Virus record (IMG/VR): IMGVR_UViG_3300017752_000129
Location: 1-26,414 of that record
Reading direction: 5' to 3' (one strand)
DNA length: 26,414 nucleotides
Origin: a virus
Under the pieces are notes generated by a model, which was not told the DNA's origin, did no database searches, and saw only the letters and a program-made list of their open reading frames with translations. The position numbers were made by a program, and so were the translations under genes. Shown here piece by piece: positions 7,309-17,775 of the stretch (position 1 is the first letter of the stretch; each line of letters starts with the position of its first letter).

Positions 7309-10300
7309 TTACTTACCGACTAATACTTCAATAATTCCTTTGCCGTCCGTATCTTTTGCTTCTACTGCTTTACCAATAATTGTTCCGTATTGTGGACTAT
7401 TATTAACCATTGCATATCCTGGTATAGCACTGGATACAAGTATATCACCTTTAGCAACTGTACCAAGTACCTTACATGGTACACGCCCTGTTAGTGCAAC
7501 ACCTATTACGTGATCACCTTCAAGTCCACTGTTCATCAAGTGTGCTGGATTAGTTGTAACAACACCTGCAACTCTGTGATCAGCTTTTTTATCAGTTAGT
7601 GTAATTTCAGCATCGCCGCCTAATACAACAACTGTACCTGATTCGTAATCTGCATCAGCTAAGTAGTTCTCTGCCAAGTCAGCATATTTTGCATTAGTAG
7701 CTGTACCGCTGAATGTTGTACCATATACTGTACTCCATGCCGCTGACGCACTACCTAAGTTACGTGTACCAGTTGGAATAATATTAGTATCAACACTACC
7801 ATTCATTGATATAGTATCTGCGCCTGCATTACCTAAATCAACATTGCCTGTAAATGATGCTGTTGTACCACTTACGCCTGCACTAAATGTTCCTGATGTA
7901 CCACTTATAGCTCCTGCTGAGAATGTGCCACAACCAAGTGTACCATTTACTTGCGTAGCACCAGTGCTTGCATTTACAGTAAATTTATTAGCACCAATTT
8001 CAAAGTTTACATTTGATTTAACTAACGCCTGAGTTGTTACTAATGATTCTGTTCCATTTGCAATTACAACAATTGAACCAGCCGCTGAATTTGTAAACGC
8101 ACTTGGTCCACCTAATGAAATACCTGTTGGCGCCGCAGTTCCTTGCTGAGAATCTAACGCTTCAATAAAGTTTGTGTAGTTCCATTGTGATGCTACATAA
8201 CCTTTACCAGTAAGTGCCGCCACGTTACCTTGTGCAGTACTTTCACCAGTTACTCCTGCTGTACCAACGTTCAGTTGTCCTGGCATATCAACTCTAGGCT
8301 GTATTGCCGGGTTACCTGTGCCATCTGCTTCAAGTACTTTGCCGCCGTCCATTGTAGTAAATATTACTTTGTTACCTGAGGATGACAATACTATGTCAGT
8401 TGGTGTACCACCAAGTACATAATTAGTTGCTTGTAGTGTACCATTTGAAGTTCTTCTAGCAATACTATCATTTGATGCACCAGTACTAATTATTGTTGTA
8501 CCATATACGCCTTCTGATTGTTTTACTAGTGCCGCGCCAACAATACTTTGTCCTGCGGCAAACGCTACTGGAGCACCTAGTAGTCCTGTTGTACTTCCTA
8601 CTACTGCTGATCCGTTAAACGTTCCAGTTACATTTTCAATTCTAATAGTATTTTCTGATTCTACTCTACCTTGTACAGTACCACTTGCACCAGTTGCCGA
8701 TTGTGTTATAGTTTCGTTATCAACTACACTTACATTACTTGCAAAAGTTAATATTGTAGCTGTCTGTGCTACAATTTCACTATCTTCAAAGTCAGCATCT
8801 AATAGACCAAAGCCTTGATCAACTATAGTTTCAAACGGTACTTCTTCAATTATACCTGTTCCATCAGATGATCTACCTAATACAGTATCTGTTGCAATTT
8901 CTTCAATCTTATCTACTGTAATACTTCTGTCTTTAATACCAATGTATCCACTTGCATTAACTGCTGTTACAGTAACACCACTCTGTGCTTGTGCTACTCT
9001 TTCAACCCCGCCAAGTATTTCAGCTATTTGAATAACGTCTGCACTTGCAACAAAGTTGTCCGATGTTCTAACTGTACAAAGTGTATTACCTACTATAGTA
9101 TTAACAACTCTACCACGCTGTGTACCTTGTATAATTACATCACCTGCGTTTGCTGTTAATCCATTTGAAAGTGTAAGTTGTATTTCATGTGCAAACGTAC
9201 TAGCATCAAATGTTGCTAATCCTCTGCTAGATTGTCCTACATCATCACCTGTACCATATAGTCCTGTACTGTCTGCTGATGGTTTTGCTCTTTCCATTAG
9301 CAACTTACTTTGTGCAATACTTGCAGTAGCGTTAATATCTGCATCAACTATTGATCCGTTTTCAATTTGGAAGTTAACTTCTGCAATTGGATCAGTTAAT
9401 GAGTTTGCTCTAACACCTGCTGTTCTTGTAAGTGATACATTAATAATGCTGTTAGCATCTTCTCTAGCATGACCAACTTCATCAAATGGACCACGTATAA
9501 TAGTTGCACTAACAGTACTCTTAGTTAGTGTACCTACTATAGCTTCAGCTTCATTAAAGTCTACACTAGGCAGTCCTGATACTGGTCCTGTGCCTAGTTC
9601 ATATGTAATAACTGCAATGTTGTTACCTGGTTCTAGCTCACCAATAATTTCATCAGTAGTTGTAAAGATATCTACAATGGTTGCTTCTTTTGTACCACTT
9701 GCATCTCTTACAACATCGCCAACTTCGTGTGTGTCACTACCGCTACTATCTTCTGGTAGTGTTGTATATGCTTTGCTTAAACCTGTGAATACTACAAGGT
9801 CGCCGCCTTCAACTCTGTTTGTTGCGGTATTTCTTACAGATTCAAAACTATCAAATTCTGTAATCTTTGTATCAACGTAATCTTTGTTTGCCGCATCTGA
9901 TCCACCATCTGGGTTAGCAACGTTTGTTATTTTATTTGCTCCCATTTGTAAATCACCTGTCATTTCAGGTGTTCCACTTAGTGGTAAAAATCCAGTACCA
10001 ATTGTACCAGCTACACTGTTATCGTTTTTGTCTCTACCTAAACGTTTGTTGATGTATGATACGATAGCTTTTTCTACTGGTACTGCTGTATCTGATTCAT
10101 CTGCCATTGAGTCATCAATTGAAAATTCATCAATTGTAACACCCTTTTTAAATCCAAGTGCGTTAGCACCTGTAATACCAATCTCACCTGAGAATTTAAT
10201 ACTACCTTGTCCTTGGTCAACTTCAAAGAACTTACCAACACGGAAGAAACCAAATTGGTCTGTACTCATCCAAAATACTCTACCTTTACGTCTTTCCCAA

Positions 10301-13300
10301 ACTTGCGCACTTGATGCGTTTGGAGAATCTGTATAGAATGGTGCTAGTCCGTTTTCAGGATCACCTAAAATAACATTTGGATAGTTACTTGCGTTAAATC
10401 CACCTGTACCAATCTGTGTAAAGTCATGTCCAGTTGCACGACATAGTGAAATACTAACTGTAATTTCTGCTGACTGTTTGTTTGGAATAGTAGCACGTAG
10501 TATCTTATTTGCTGTAAATGCTGTATTAATACCTTGTGTTGCACCACTTGTTAAATCGCCACGTGCCGCACCGTATATTGTAATAAATGCTGGTGTAGTT
10601 GATGTTGCCGCAATAGTTTGTGCTGACTGATCTCTAACATAACCAATGGCTACTAATGTTGCCGCTTTTTGGTTACTTCTTACAACATATGCATTACCTC
10701 TTTGATATGAAAGACCTGCTGTAACTGCATTATAGTTTGTACCTAATGCAACATCGTATGCAATAGCATCAATCATTAATCCAACATCACGTTCACACTT
10801 AGCATCGTCATATTGTAACTGTGTATAGTTTGTATTGATAAAGCCAATTGTGTTTGATTGTATAGTTGCTTTGTTTGCTAATAGTGAACTATTTGCTGTA
10901 CTGTACTGTGCGTCTACCCAACTAATACTTGGAAGTACTGTAGCTGGTAAGTTTGACAATCCTTCGTCATTAATAACACCTTTAATAATGTTTACTAATG
11001 CTTCTACTTCGTTTCCTTCTGTTGCTGTAGCACCTGTTCCGCTAGTGTCTTGTACTACTATAGCCTGTAATGGTGTTACTGCAACTTCTGTCACAACCTT
11101 TTCAACTACTTCAGCTAGGTATGTATATGCATCAACAGTAGCAGTTTTTTGTCCTACTCCTAATTGTGATGCCGCACCTACAAAGTATGCTTTAGCATTT
11201 GTAGTTGTACCACTGTTACCGCCATATAATACATCATAACATAATGCATCAACAATGTATCCAACATCACGTGAACAATATGCTTTGTTCATTGCATTGT
11301 ATACTGATAAGTGGTTTATTTTAATATGTTCTAATATTTCTGCTTGTATAAATGCTTTGTTTGCAATCAATTGATCTTTAGCATTTACTTTATTTGCAGA
11401 TCCACCTGTTGGTGCAGGAAATACTAATTCATCTGCTGATACACTTGTACTTGCTTGTCCGTTTTCAAGTATGTCAATAATTTCACTAAAGCCTGCATTA
11501 GATCTTTCTACTGATGGACTTTGTGTAAATCTAACAATCTGATGTGATCTACCTTCCCAGTTGAATACCATACCGCCGGAGTAACCAGTTGCTGTTGGAG
11601 CCACTCCAATACCGTTAGCAATAACGTTAGTAACAATATTCATTAACGTTTCTACTCTTGTGTCTGCATCTACTTCTGGAGCTGTACCTGTTAAATCTTG
11701 TGTAACACCATTAGTATTAATTGCTGTCCAAGCAGTTTGTGCTAAAATATAATCTGCAACAATTTCTTTTGCTTTGTTTACTGCCGCAATAGTTTCTACA
11801 GTTTGACCTGCTACTCTACTTACTGCACCAATCCAATATGATAGTGCCGCTTCTACAGTCTTAGCATTACCGTCGTGCTTGATATCGTGATCAACTGCAC
11901 TTAGTATCATGCCTATGTCTCTGTAACATTTAGCTGAATCATAAGTTAAACTTGGATACGTTGCATCAACAAATGCAACTACTTCTTCTTGTACAAAAGT
12001 TTTGTTTCTTAAAATTAAAGAACTTGCATTTAAATCTTGTAGTATTGCAGGTGGTTGAGTATTATTAATATCTGTTTGTAAACGTTTAACTTCTGTTTCA
12101 TCAATAACAAAACCTTCTGCCGCTGGATTAATAGCAATTTGTAAGTCACCTATGTCGCCACCTTGACCGCCTGCAACATTTGCACTGTCAACTTGCATTT
12201 CAATGTTATCGTATTCTACTTCAAATGTTACACTAACACTTTCATCTGGTAGTGACTGTCCTTGACTATCAAAGCTACTAAACGCAATTGATCTGTAAGT
12301 GATGTCATCACTTTCGTCAAAGTTAATAGCAGTAGATGGACGAGTTACTAATTGATCTTGATCTCTTACACCATCAAATCTGTGTGTTGATGCATGTCTA
12401 TATTCTATAAACGCACCGTTAGCAACATCTTCTCTTACTTGACTAAAGAAGTCTCCGTTAGTACCTTCTGGGGTACCACTAATTTGCATTTGATAAATTG
12501 TGTTGTTGTATCTACCAACTGGTATTACACTAGTTCCATCTGATCCATATACTTTGTCAATTGTAAATGCTAGGTCAACAGCACCACCGCCGCCTAAAGC
12601 ACTGTCTGCAATAGTTAGTGAGTTGCCATCTGCATAGCCTGATCCACTTTGTGTTACTTCTATTGTAGCGGCACCGCCTGCACTAACAACTACTTTGAAT
12701 AATGCATCACTTCCAGTTCCGCCTGTTGCTGTTACATTATTATATGTACCAACTGTTCTACTAGCATCTGCTCCGCCAATTCCTGTAACAGTATGTATAC
12801 CTGAAATAACCTTATCACCTGGATTTGTACCGTCACCTAAAGACTTTGCAACGTTAATATTGTATTGTAATGTTCCGGCAGCACCTGGGTGGTTAATAGT
12901 AATTACTGAATTGTTTTCTGGTAAGCGTTTTAAATCTGTAATATATAATGAATTTGATTCGAATGTATTGAGGAAGGATCCATCTTCAAACCATCTTACA
13001 GCTCTTGCTGGTTGTGACATATCTCCACTGTATACAACCTGATCTGGAATTTCGTTTGGATCAGCACCTTCAGCAACTAAGCCAAAGTTACCATAACCGT
13101 TAGAACCGTTTAGTGATCTAATCTCTGAACCATTAGCCGCATAGTATGCCGCATGGCAGTAGTATGTAAACATACTAACCATTTCAGAGAACGCACCGTT
13201 TGTAGTTACAAGAGCGTAACCTAAGTCGTTAATCTGTGTAAAGTCGTTTCCGAGCATACTTCTGTTACCAGCAGTTTGCAAGTATAAGTCTCTAGCAATA

Positions 13301-16300
13301 TCACCTGGACGATCTTCAAACAATGATTCATCAAATCCTGCATTGTTGTTAGATGTTGCATCTAAGTAAATTTTACACCAACCCTGTGATTGGTCGTAAT
13401 CTGATATAGCATTAACTTGGAAACGTCTACCTTCAATATAGAAAGGACATGGTAATTCTGGTTCTCTAATAAACAGACCTTGTCCTTCTTCAGAGCGTAC
13501 CCAAAGTGTGTAGTTATTAATCTTACCACTTTCAGCACCGTTACCAACATCAATAGTTGTTGGAACACTCATAGGTAAGTTACCTACATAAGCGTCAACA
13601 AACATACCACCAGCAAATATCTGAGCATTAATACTCTTACTAAATGATGATCCTGTTTGTACATATGGTGATTTAGTTAAAATTTGTCCTGCTGGGTCAA
13701 GTACACATAAGAATCCGCCGTGTCCTTGTACAGTCATGTTACGTAAGATACTAGCATCGTTCATCAAGAACACATCCATCTCATCATTACGTTTAGGTGG
13801 ATTAAAGCGTCTATCAAACGCATATATTATTCTATCAACTAAGTTGTTTACAATAGTTCCAGTACCTGATTCAGCTACACCGTACTTAAAGTCTGGTGCA
13901 ATGTATGAACTATTACCTGTGTTTTGTAGAATGTTTGATGGGCTGTATGCTCCTTGGAACAATCTGTTCATAATAGTTGCTGTGTATAATATTGCATTTT
14001 TAGTAACGTTTTCTTGTCCACCAAATCCGCCGTTATTATATTTTACAATATAACTATCATAGTATTCGCCTTGTACTTGTAATGATTGCTCATCATCGCC
14101 AATTAATAAATCTTTACCAATTGCATCAGCAATAAGTCCTGTATCTCTTTTACACTTAGCAATGTTATATGTAAATACTGCTTCTGGACTAGCATCAATA
14201 ACTGTAATTGCACTATCTCTAATTGTAGTAGTTGCACCAGCAATGCCAGAGTTGGCTGCCACTAGTGCTGAATCTAATCCTATTAGACTTGGGAATGTTT
14301 CTGACGCTAAGTTTAGCAAGTTATTGTTATTGATATTTGTACGTAGTATTTCAACTAAGTTAGAAACTTCAGTACCTTGTGTTGCTGTAGCAGGAGTTCC
14401 AGCAATATCTTGTGCAATGCCATTACCTGTTGTTGGAGTAACTGCAATATTTTGCACAATATCACTAAACACACCTTTTAAATGTTGCAACATTTCTACT
14501 GTTGCTTGTCTGGTAACAATTTCTAAACGCAAACGATCACCAATAAACATATCTTTAGTGTATTCAACTATTGCTGTGTTTGAGTTATACATAATGTCAT
14601 ATGCTACTGCATATGCTAAACAACGTGCATCACGTAAACGAACTTCTTCGTTAAAGTATTTTCTAGGACTATTTAATTTTAAATATGCTAATGCCTCTTG
14701 AGCAATAAAATCATAGTTAGCTACAAGTCTGTCTTTTGCATTTTCACGTAGTGGATCAGTTGTGTTAACAGTATTGTATACTGGAAGTGATGCTGAATTA
14801 TCTGTATCCATTACACCATTTTGTATAATGTCAATGATTTCATCAAACGCCGCTGATGCTCTAGTAGTTGCATCTGTTGAACTAACTATTGCTGGTAAGC
14901 CGTTAACTAATCTTTTTGCTTCAGTAAGACCTACAACCCATATGCTTTTTAGTTGTGCATCTTTATAAATTGTTTTGTCTCTTTGGAATTCTAATCCTAA
15001 ATATCTTGCATTATATGTAGTATCTAATGCAATATCGTATCCGATACCTGTTAGGATTTTAATTAGATCATCACCAAACTGTGTGTGATCATAAAGTAAA
15101 TCAGAAGTATTTTGATTAATATACTCAATTACTTCATTTTGAATAAATTCTCTGTTCTCTGCAATAATATTTGCCGCTCTAGCATACTCACCTGCGTTAG
15201 TAACTGCAATGCCTGTGTCTACTGGCAGTTCAGGATTTGTTAGGTAATGGTACCCAAAGTAACCTTGCCAATCACCTGTTTGGTTATAGAATCTTGCACC
15301 ACCTGTTGTAATGTCTAGGCCGTCAAAATATTTGTCTCTATAGGTGTATGTATTTGCATACTGTGATTGTGATACACGATTTTTTGGACGTATAATTACT
15401 CGTCTAAATTCATCACCTTTTAATGATACGTTAGCCGCAATCTTAATTGGATAGTCTTCTTCGTATTGTCCTGACTCAACAAATATTGTTACTTGTTCAG
15501 TATTAACAAAGTTACCGTATTCAAGATCTTCGCCTTCAATAAAGTCAATTGGTTTTAACAAATGTACTTCAATGTTATCGTTACCATTGTTTGTTGCGTC
15601 ATTTTGTGTGTAAGTTACAATACGACCTTGCGCACCTGATATCTTACCAACAAGTATTTTACCTGGAAGAACATCTCTGTTTTCAATATTACCTTGGTCA
15701 GTAGCACCTAGTCCGCCATTGGCTACAATAACACGATATGTTTTACCGTATGCTACACTTGCACCTTCGTCAATGCCATTTGAAAGAATATTAATAACTA
15801 AGTTAAATTTATCTGTTACAGCTTGTCTTGCAACAGGTTCAGCATCATCACCTATATCAAACTTTTGTTTTTCGTCTGTTTGATATACTAGTCCAACATT
15901 ACCTTGTCCAGCATATGTTGTAAACAATGTACTATCTAATGGTGTTGATAAAGTTTCATCTGTAAATAGTTCTAGTGTTCTTGCTCCTGTAACTTTAACA
16001 TAATAGAAGTTATCATTTACTTCTGTCATGCCTGATACAGAATCAATTACAATAATATTTTTATCTACAAGTCCGTGATCAATAACTGTAGTTAAAGTTG
16101 CAATACTACTGCTTGTAATAGAAGCAACAGCTACTTGGTTAAATCTTCTGTTTAACAATACCTGTTCTACATAATCTCTAGCTGTAGTAATAGCCGCAAC
16201 AGTCTCTGTTAATTGTCGACCTATTGCAATTCTACCACTTGCACTAGCATAGTAGCTCTCGGCAGCTCTTCTAGTTAAACTGTTTGCTGTTGCTTCTGTT

Positions 16301-17730
16301 AAACTTGGCGAACGATTAATATCAAATGCAATAGCATCTAATATTAGTCCTAAGTCTCTTTCACATAATTCAATATTATATTCAAAGGTAGGATATGTAA
16401 ATGCTAGGTATGCTGTTATCTCTCTGATAAACCATTCTCTATTATCTTCAATAAGATTTCTTGCTTGATTAAACAGTGGATTATTAATACCTCTAGAAAC
16501 AACTTCTGCGTTGGCCGCTTTGTTATCTCTAGTAATTGTTTGCATGTAAGGACCTGGTTCAGCACTAGATGCTTTAATCATTTCCTCTGCACGTTTTGCC
16601 GCGGCGTTAATACTTCTATAAGCATAACTCCATGATGTACCATCTTTGCCACTTGGCACGCCACGCATTTTGTCATCACCTGTTGTGCTAACAAATAAGT
16701 TTTGTGGACTTGAATAACTTGTGTTATCTACATAAAATTTAGTAGCCGCTTGTAAGTCTTCTGGACTAGTAGTTAATCCTGCTAGTTCTCCTGGGCTATC
16801 ATGTAATACTAACGGACCTGTCATAGTATCGCCTTGGCGTCTTACTACGCTCTTACGTGGCATTGCTTCGTTTGCTAAGAAGAATCCTTCTAAGTTTGAA
16901 TCATATCCTGCGTCAGTAAATGTATGTGTATCATTTGCGTCAATAATATGTGTAATGTATGCTTGGTCAGTGTCATCAAGAGCACCTGCTTTTGATCTGT
17001 GTACACTAAGCTGACTTGTTGTTTGGTATCTAAGGTAGTATGTAGTATCTGAAATAATAGTAGAAGGGTCTGTGTCTTCTGCTTTGAATACGTAAGGTGT
17101 TCCGTTAATAGTGTTATCAAATCCGTGATCAATAACAGTTATGTTACCGCCTGTGTAACTTTGAACTGTTAGTATATACTCTGATGCGTCTACTGGTTCG
17201 TCTTCAACACGTATTGGTAATACACCTGCAATATATCTTGCATCTGCATAGCCTTTTGTAATAACAACATCATCTATTGTAAAATCATTTCCTGGGTGTA
17301 CAGCATTTAATCTGTCAACTGCTGTCTGTGTTATACCAACATTGGCAATAGCTCTTTCACTAGCGTTTAATGGTTCACCTAAACTTGGTGACAAGTCTTG
17401 TGCTAATGCTCTAAATGCTGTTGATAATATAATCTTACCAGCTATATCATAACTAATGCTTATACTGTCTGCTTCACCGTTTCCTTCAGCAGAGTCACTT
17501 GCAAACTCTTGATATTCTAATGCAGTACCTGCATCATTAACAAGAAGTATTTTTCTTGGGTCTAATATGTTTGGTGTATCGCCTAAGTTTGTAAAACTGA
17601 TTGTTCCACCAGCTCCAAATACTGCATATAGTTCTTGAAAGTTCTCGTTTACCTTACGAAACGATTCTCTAATACTATCGCCGGTGCCGTCATTACCCTC
17701 AACACCAATATCAATACCTTGTTTTGCCAT
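7309..17730 (-). CDS. Giant tail-fibre/virion structural protein (3473 aa) with helical repeats, beta-helix-like segments and YADLAE C-terminal domain
   Basis: One uninterrupted 10.4-kb frame. The N-terminus carries GNDGTGDSIRESFRKV-NENFQEL, shared with the 238-aa fibre. About 340-370 (STTGDDKMRGVPSGKDGTSW, SYAYRSINAAAKRA) and 740-780 (TIFVESGQYEEDYPI, NVSLKGDEFRRVIIRPKN) resemble pectate-lyase-like beta-helix entry strands; about 1310-1400 (MDVFLMNDASILRNMTVQGH) continues this style. Between them run seven degenerate CxRDxGxxxDAIxxDI repeats. The shaft after about 2450 is ordinary fibre beta sequence, including IGTGFLPLSGTPEMTGDLQM. The last 150 residues (KYADLAENYLADADYESGTV ... VTTNPAHLMNSG ... 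VALTGRVPCKVLGTVAKGDI) resemble a fibre C-terminal domain related to peptidase-G2/intramolecular-chaperone families; self-cleavage is possible, not shown. GGAG Shine-Dalgarno 8 nt upstream; late promoter 17790-17783. Probably the largest receptor-binding or baseplate fibre. Confidence 0.85.
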   Translation of the reverse strand: MAKQGIDIGVEGNDGTGDSIRESFRKVNENFQELYAVFGAGGTISFTNLGDTPNILDPRKILLVNDAGTALEYQEFASDSAEGNGEADSISISYDIAGKIILSTAFRALAQDLSPSLGEPLNASERAIANVGITQTAVDRLNAVHPGNDFTIDDVVITKGYADARYIAGVLPIRVEDEPVDASEYILTVQSYTGGNITVIDHGFDNTINGTPYVFKAEDTDPSTIISDTTYYLRYQTTSQLSVHRSKAGALDDTDQAYITHIIDANDTHTFTDAGYDSNLEGFFLANEAMPRKSVVRRQGDTMTGPLVLHDSPGELAGLTTSPEDLQAATKFYVDNTSYSSPQNLFVSTTGDDKMRGVPSGKDGTSWSYAYRSINAAAKRAEEMIKASSAEPGPYMQTITRDNKAANAEVVSRGINNPLFNQARNLIEDNREWFIREITAYLAFTYPTFEYNIELCERDLGLILDAIAFDINRSPSLTEATANSLTRRAAESYYASASGRIAIGRQLTETVAAITTARDYVEQVLLNRRFNQVAVASITSSSIATLTTVIDHGLVDKNIIVIDSVSGMTEVNDNFYYVKVTGARTLELFTDETLSTPLDSTLFTTYAGQGNVGLVYQTDEKQKFDIGDDAEPVARQAVTDKFNLVINILSNGIDEGASVAYGKTYRVIVANGGLGATDQGNIENRDVLPGKILVGKISGAQGRIVTYTQNDATNNGNDNIEVHLLKPIDFIEGEDLEYGNFVNTEQVTIFVESGQYEEDYPIKIAANVSLKGDEFRRVIIRPKNRVSQSQYANTYTYRDKYFDGLDITTGGARFYNQTGDWQGYFGYHYLTNPELPVDTGIAVTNAGEYARAANIIAENREFIQNEVIEYINQNTSDLLYDHTQFGDDLIKILTGIGYDIALDTTYNARYLGLEFQRDKTIYKDAQLKSIWVVGLTEAKRLVNGLPAIVSSTDATTRASAAFDEIIDIIQNGVMDTDNSASLPVYNTVNTTDPLRENAKDRLVANYDFIAQEALAYLKLNSPRKYFNEEVRLRDARCLAYAVAYDIMYNSNTAIVEYTKDMFIGDRLRLEIVTRQATVEMLQHLKGVFSDIVQNIAVTPTTGNGIAQDIAGTPATATQGTEVSNLVEILRTNINNNNLLNLASETFPSLIGLDSALVAANSGIAGATTTIRDSAITVIDASPEAVFTYNIAKCKRDTGLIADAIGKDLLIGDDEQSLQVQGEYYDSYIVKYNNGGFGGQENVTKNAILYTATIMNRLFQGAYSPSNILQNTGNSSYIAPDFKYGVAESGTGTIVNNLVDRIIYAFDRRFNPPKRNDEMDVFLMNDASILRNMTVQGHGGFLCVLDPAGQILTKSPYVQTGSSFSKSINAQIFAGGMFVDAYVGNLPMSVPTTIDVGNGAESGKINNYTLWVRSEEGQGLFIREPELPCPFYIEGRRFQVNAISDYDQSQGWCKIYLDATSNNNAGFDESLFEDRPGDIARDLYLQTAGNRSMLGNDFTQINDLGYALVTTNGAFSEMVSMFTYYCHAAYYAANGSEIRSLNGSNGYGNFGLVAEGADPNEIPDQVVYSGDMSQPARAVRWFEDGSFLNTFESNSLYITDLKRLPENNSVITINHPGAAGTLQYNINVAKSLGDGTNPGDKVISGIHTVTGIGGADASRTVGTYNNVTATGGTGSDALFKVVVSAGGAATIEVTQSGSGYADGNSLTIADSALGGGGAVDLAFTIDKVYGSDGTSVIPVGRYNNTIYQMQISGTPEGTNGDFFSQVREDVANGAFIEYRHASTHRFDGVRDQDQLVTRPSTAINFDESDDITYRSIAFSSFDSQGQSLPDESVSVTFEVEYDNIEMQVDSANVAGGQGGDIGDLQIAINPAAEGFVIDETEVKRLQTDINNTQPPAILQDLNASSLILRNKTFVQEEVVAFVDATYPSLTYDSAKCYRDIGMILSAVDHDIKHDGNAKTVEAALSYWIGAVSRVAGQTVETIAAVNKAKEIVADYILAQTAWTAINTNGVTQDLTGTAPEVDADTRVETLMNIVTNVIANGIGVAPTATGYSGGMVFNWEGRSHQIVRFTQSPSVERSNAGFSEIIDILENGQASTSVSADELVFPAPTGGSANKVNAKDQLIANKAFIQAEILEHIKINHLSVYNAMNKAYCSRDVGYIVDALCYDVLYGGNSGTTTNAKAYFVGAASQLGVGQKTATVDAYTYLAEVVEKVVTEVAVTPLQAIVVQDTSGTGATATEGNEVEALVNIIKGVINDEGLSNLPATVLPSISWVDAQYSTANSSLLANKATIQSNTIGFINTNYTQLQYDDAKCERDVGLMIDAIAYDVALGTNYNAVTAGLSYQRGNAYVVRSNQKAATLVAIGYVRDQSAQTIAATSTTPAFITIYGAARGDLTSGATQGINTAFTANKILRATIPNKQSAEITVSISLCRATGHDFTQIGTGGFNASNYPNVILGDPENGLAPFYTDSPNASSAQVWERRKGRVFWMSTDQFGFFRVGKFFEVDQGQGSIKFSGEIGITGANALGFKKGVTIDEFSIDDSMADESDTAVPVEKAIVSYINKRLGRDKNDNSVAGTIGTGFLPLSGTPEMTGDLQMGANKITNVANPDGGSDAANKDYVDTKITEFDSFESVRNTATNRVEGGDLVVFTGLSKAYTTLPEDSSGSDTHEVGDVVRDASGTKEATIVDIFTTTDEIIGELEPGNNIAVITYELGTGPVSGLPSVDFNEAEAIVGTLTKSTVSATIIRGPFDEVGHAREDANSIINVSLTRTAGVRANSLTDPIAEVNFQIENGSIVDADINATASIAQSKLLMERAKPSADSTGLYGTGDDVGQSSRGLATFDASTFAHEIQLTLSNGLTANAGDVIIQGTQRGRVVNTIVGNTLCTVRTSDNFVASADVIQIAEILGGVERVAQAQSGVTVTAVNASGYIGIKDRSITVDKIEEIATDTVLGRSSDGTGIIEEVPFETIVDQGFGLLDADFEDSEIVAQTATILTFASNVSVVDNETITQSATGASGTVQGRVESENTIRIENVTGTFNGSAVVGSTTGLLGAPVAFAAGQSIVGAALVKQSEGVYGTTIISTGASNDSIARRTSNGTLQATNYVLGGTPTDIVLSSSGNKVIFTTMDGGKVLEADGTGNPAIQPRVDMPGQLNVGTAGVTGESTAQGNVAALTGKGYVASQWNYTNFIEALDSQQGTAAPTGISLGGPSAFTNSAAGSIVVIANGTESLVTTQALVKSNVNFEIGANKFTVNASTGATQVNGTLGCGTFSAGAISGTSGTFSAGVSGTTASFTGNVDLGNAGADTISMNGSVDTNIIPTGTRNLGSASAAWSTVYGTTFSGTATNAKYADLAENYLADADYESGTVVVLGGDAEITLTDKKADHRVAGVVTTNPAHLMNSGLEGDHVIGVALTGRVPCKVLGTVAKGDILVSSAIPGYAMVNNSPQYGTIIGKAVEAKDTDGKGIIEVLVGK
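10740..16490 (-). repeat. Seven degenerate internal protein repeats in the giant fibre
   Basis: Seven units of one helical motif are recognisable at approximate residues 453, 880, 1028, 1188, 1932, 2150 and 2305. The core is C/L-x-RD-x-G-x-x-x-DAI-x-x-D: CERDLGLILDAIAFDI, FGDDLIKILTGIGYDI, LRDARCLAYAVAYDI, CKRDTGLIADAIGKDL, CYRDIGMILSAVDHDI, CSRDVGYIVDALCYDV, CERDVGLMIDAIAYDV. Most are preceded about 25 residues earlier by a helix LI-x-N-K/R-x-FI-x-x-E (LIEDNREWFIREI, IIAENREFIQNEV, LILRNKTFVQEEV, LIANKAFIQAEI). A second helix type, E/F-x-x-L/I-V-x-I-I-x-x-x-I-x-N (FDEIIDIIQNGV, FSEIIDILENGQ, LVNIIKGVINDEG), also recurs. The units are strongly diverged, suggesting old duplication. Confidence 0.75.
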
Positions 17731-17755
17731 TATCTACGCTCCAGATTGTGATTTT

Positions 17756-17772
17756 CAGCTACGTTTTAGCTG
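17756..17772 (-). other. Hairpin in the 5' leader of the giant fibre mRNA
   Basis: CAGCTA (17756-17761) and TAGCTG (17767-17772) are perfect inverted repeats around a 5-nt loop. The late promoter box at 17790-17783 predicts transcription starting near 17777, so this stem would form almost at the 5' end of the giant fibre transcript, about 25 nt before the ATG and clear of the GGAG at 17742-17739. It lacks the T-run of a terminator. A 5' mRNA-stabilising or translation-tuning role is possible. Confidence 0.4.
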
Positions 17773-17775
17773 TTA

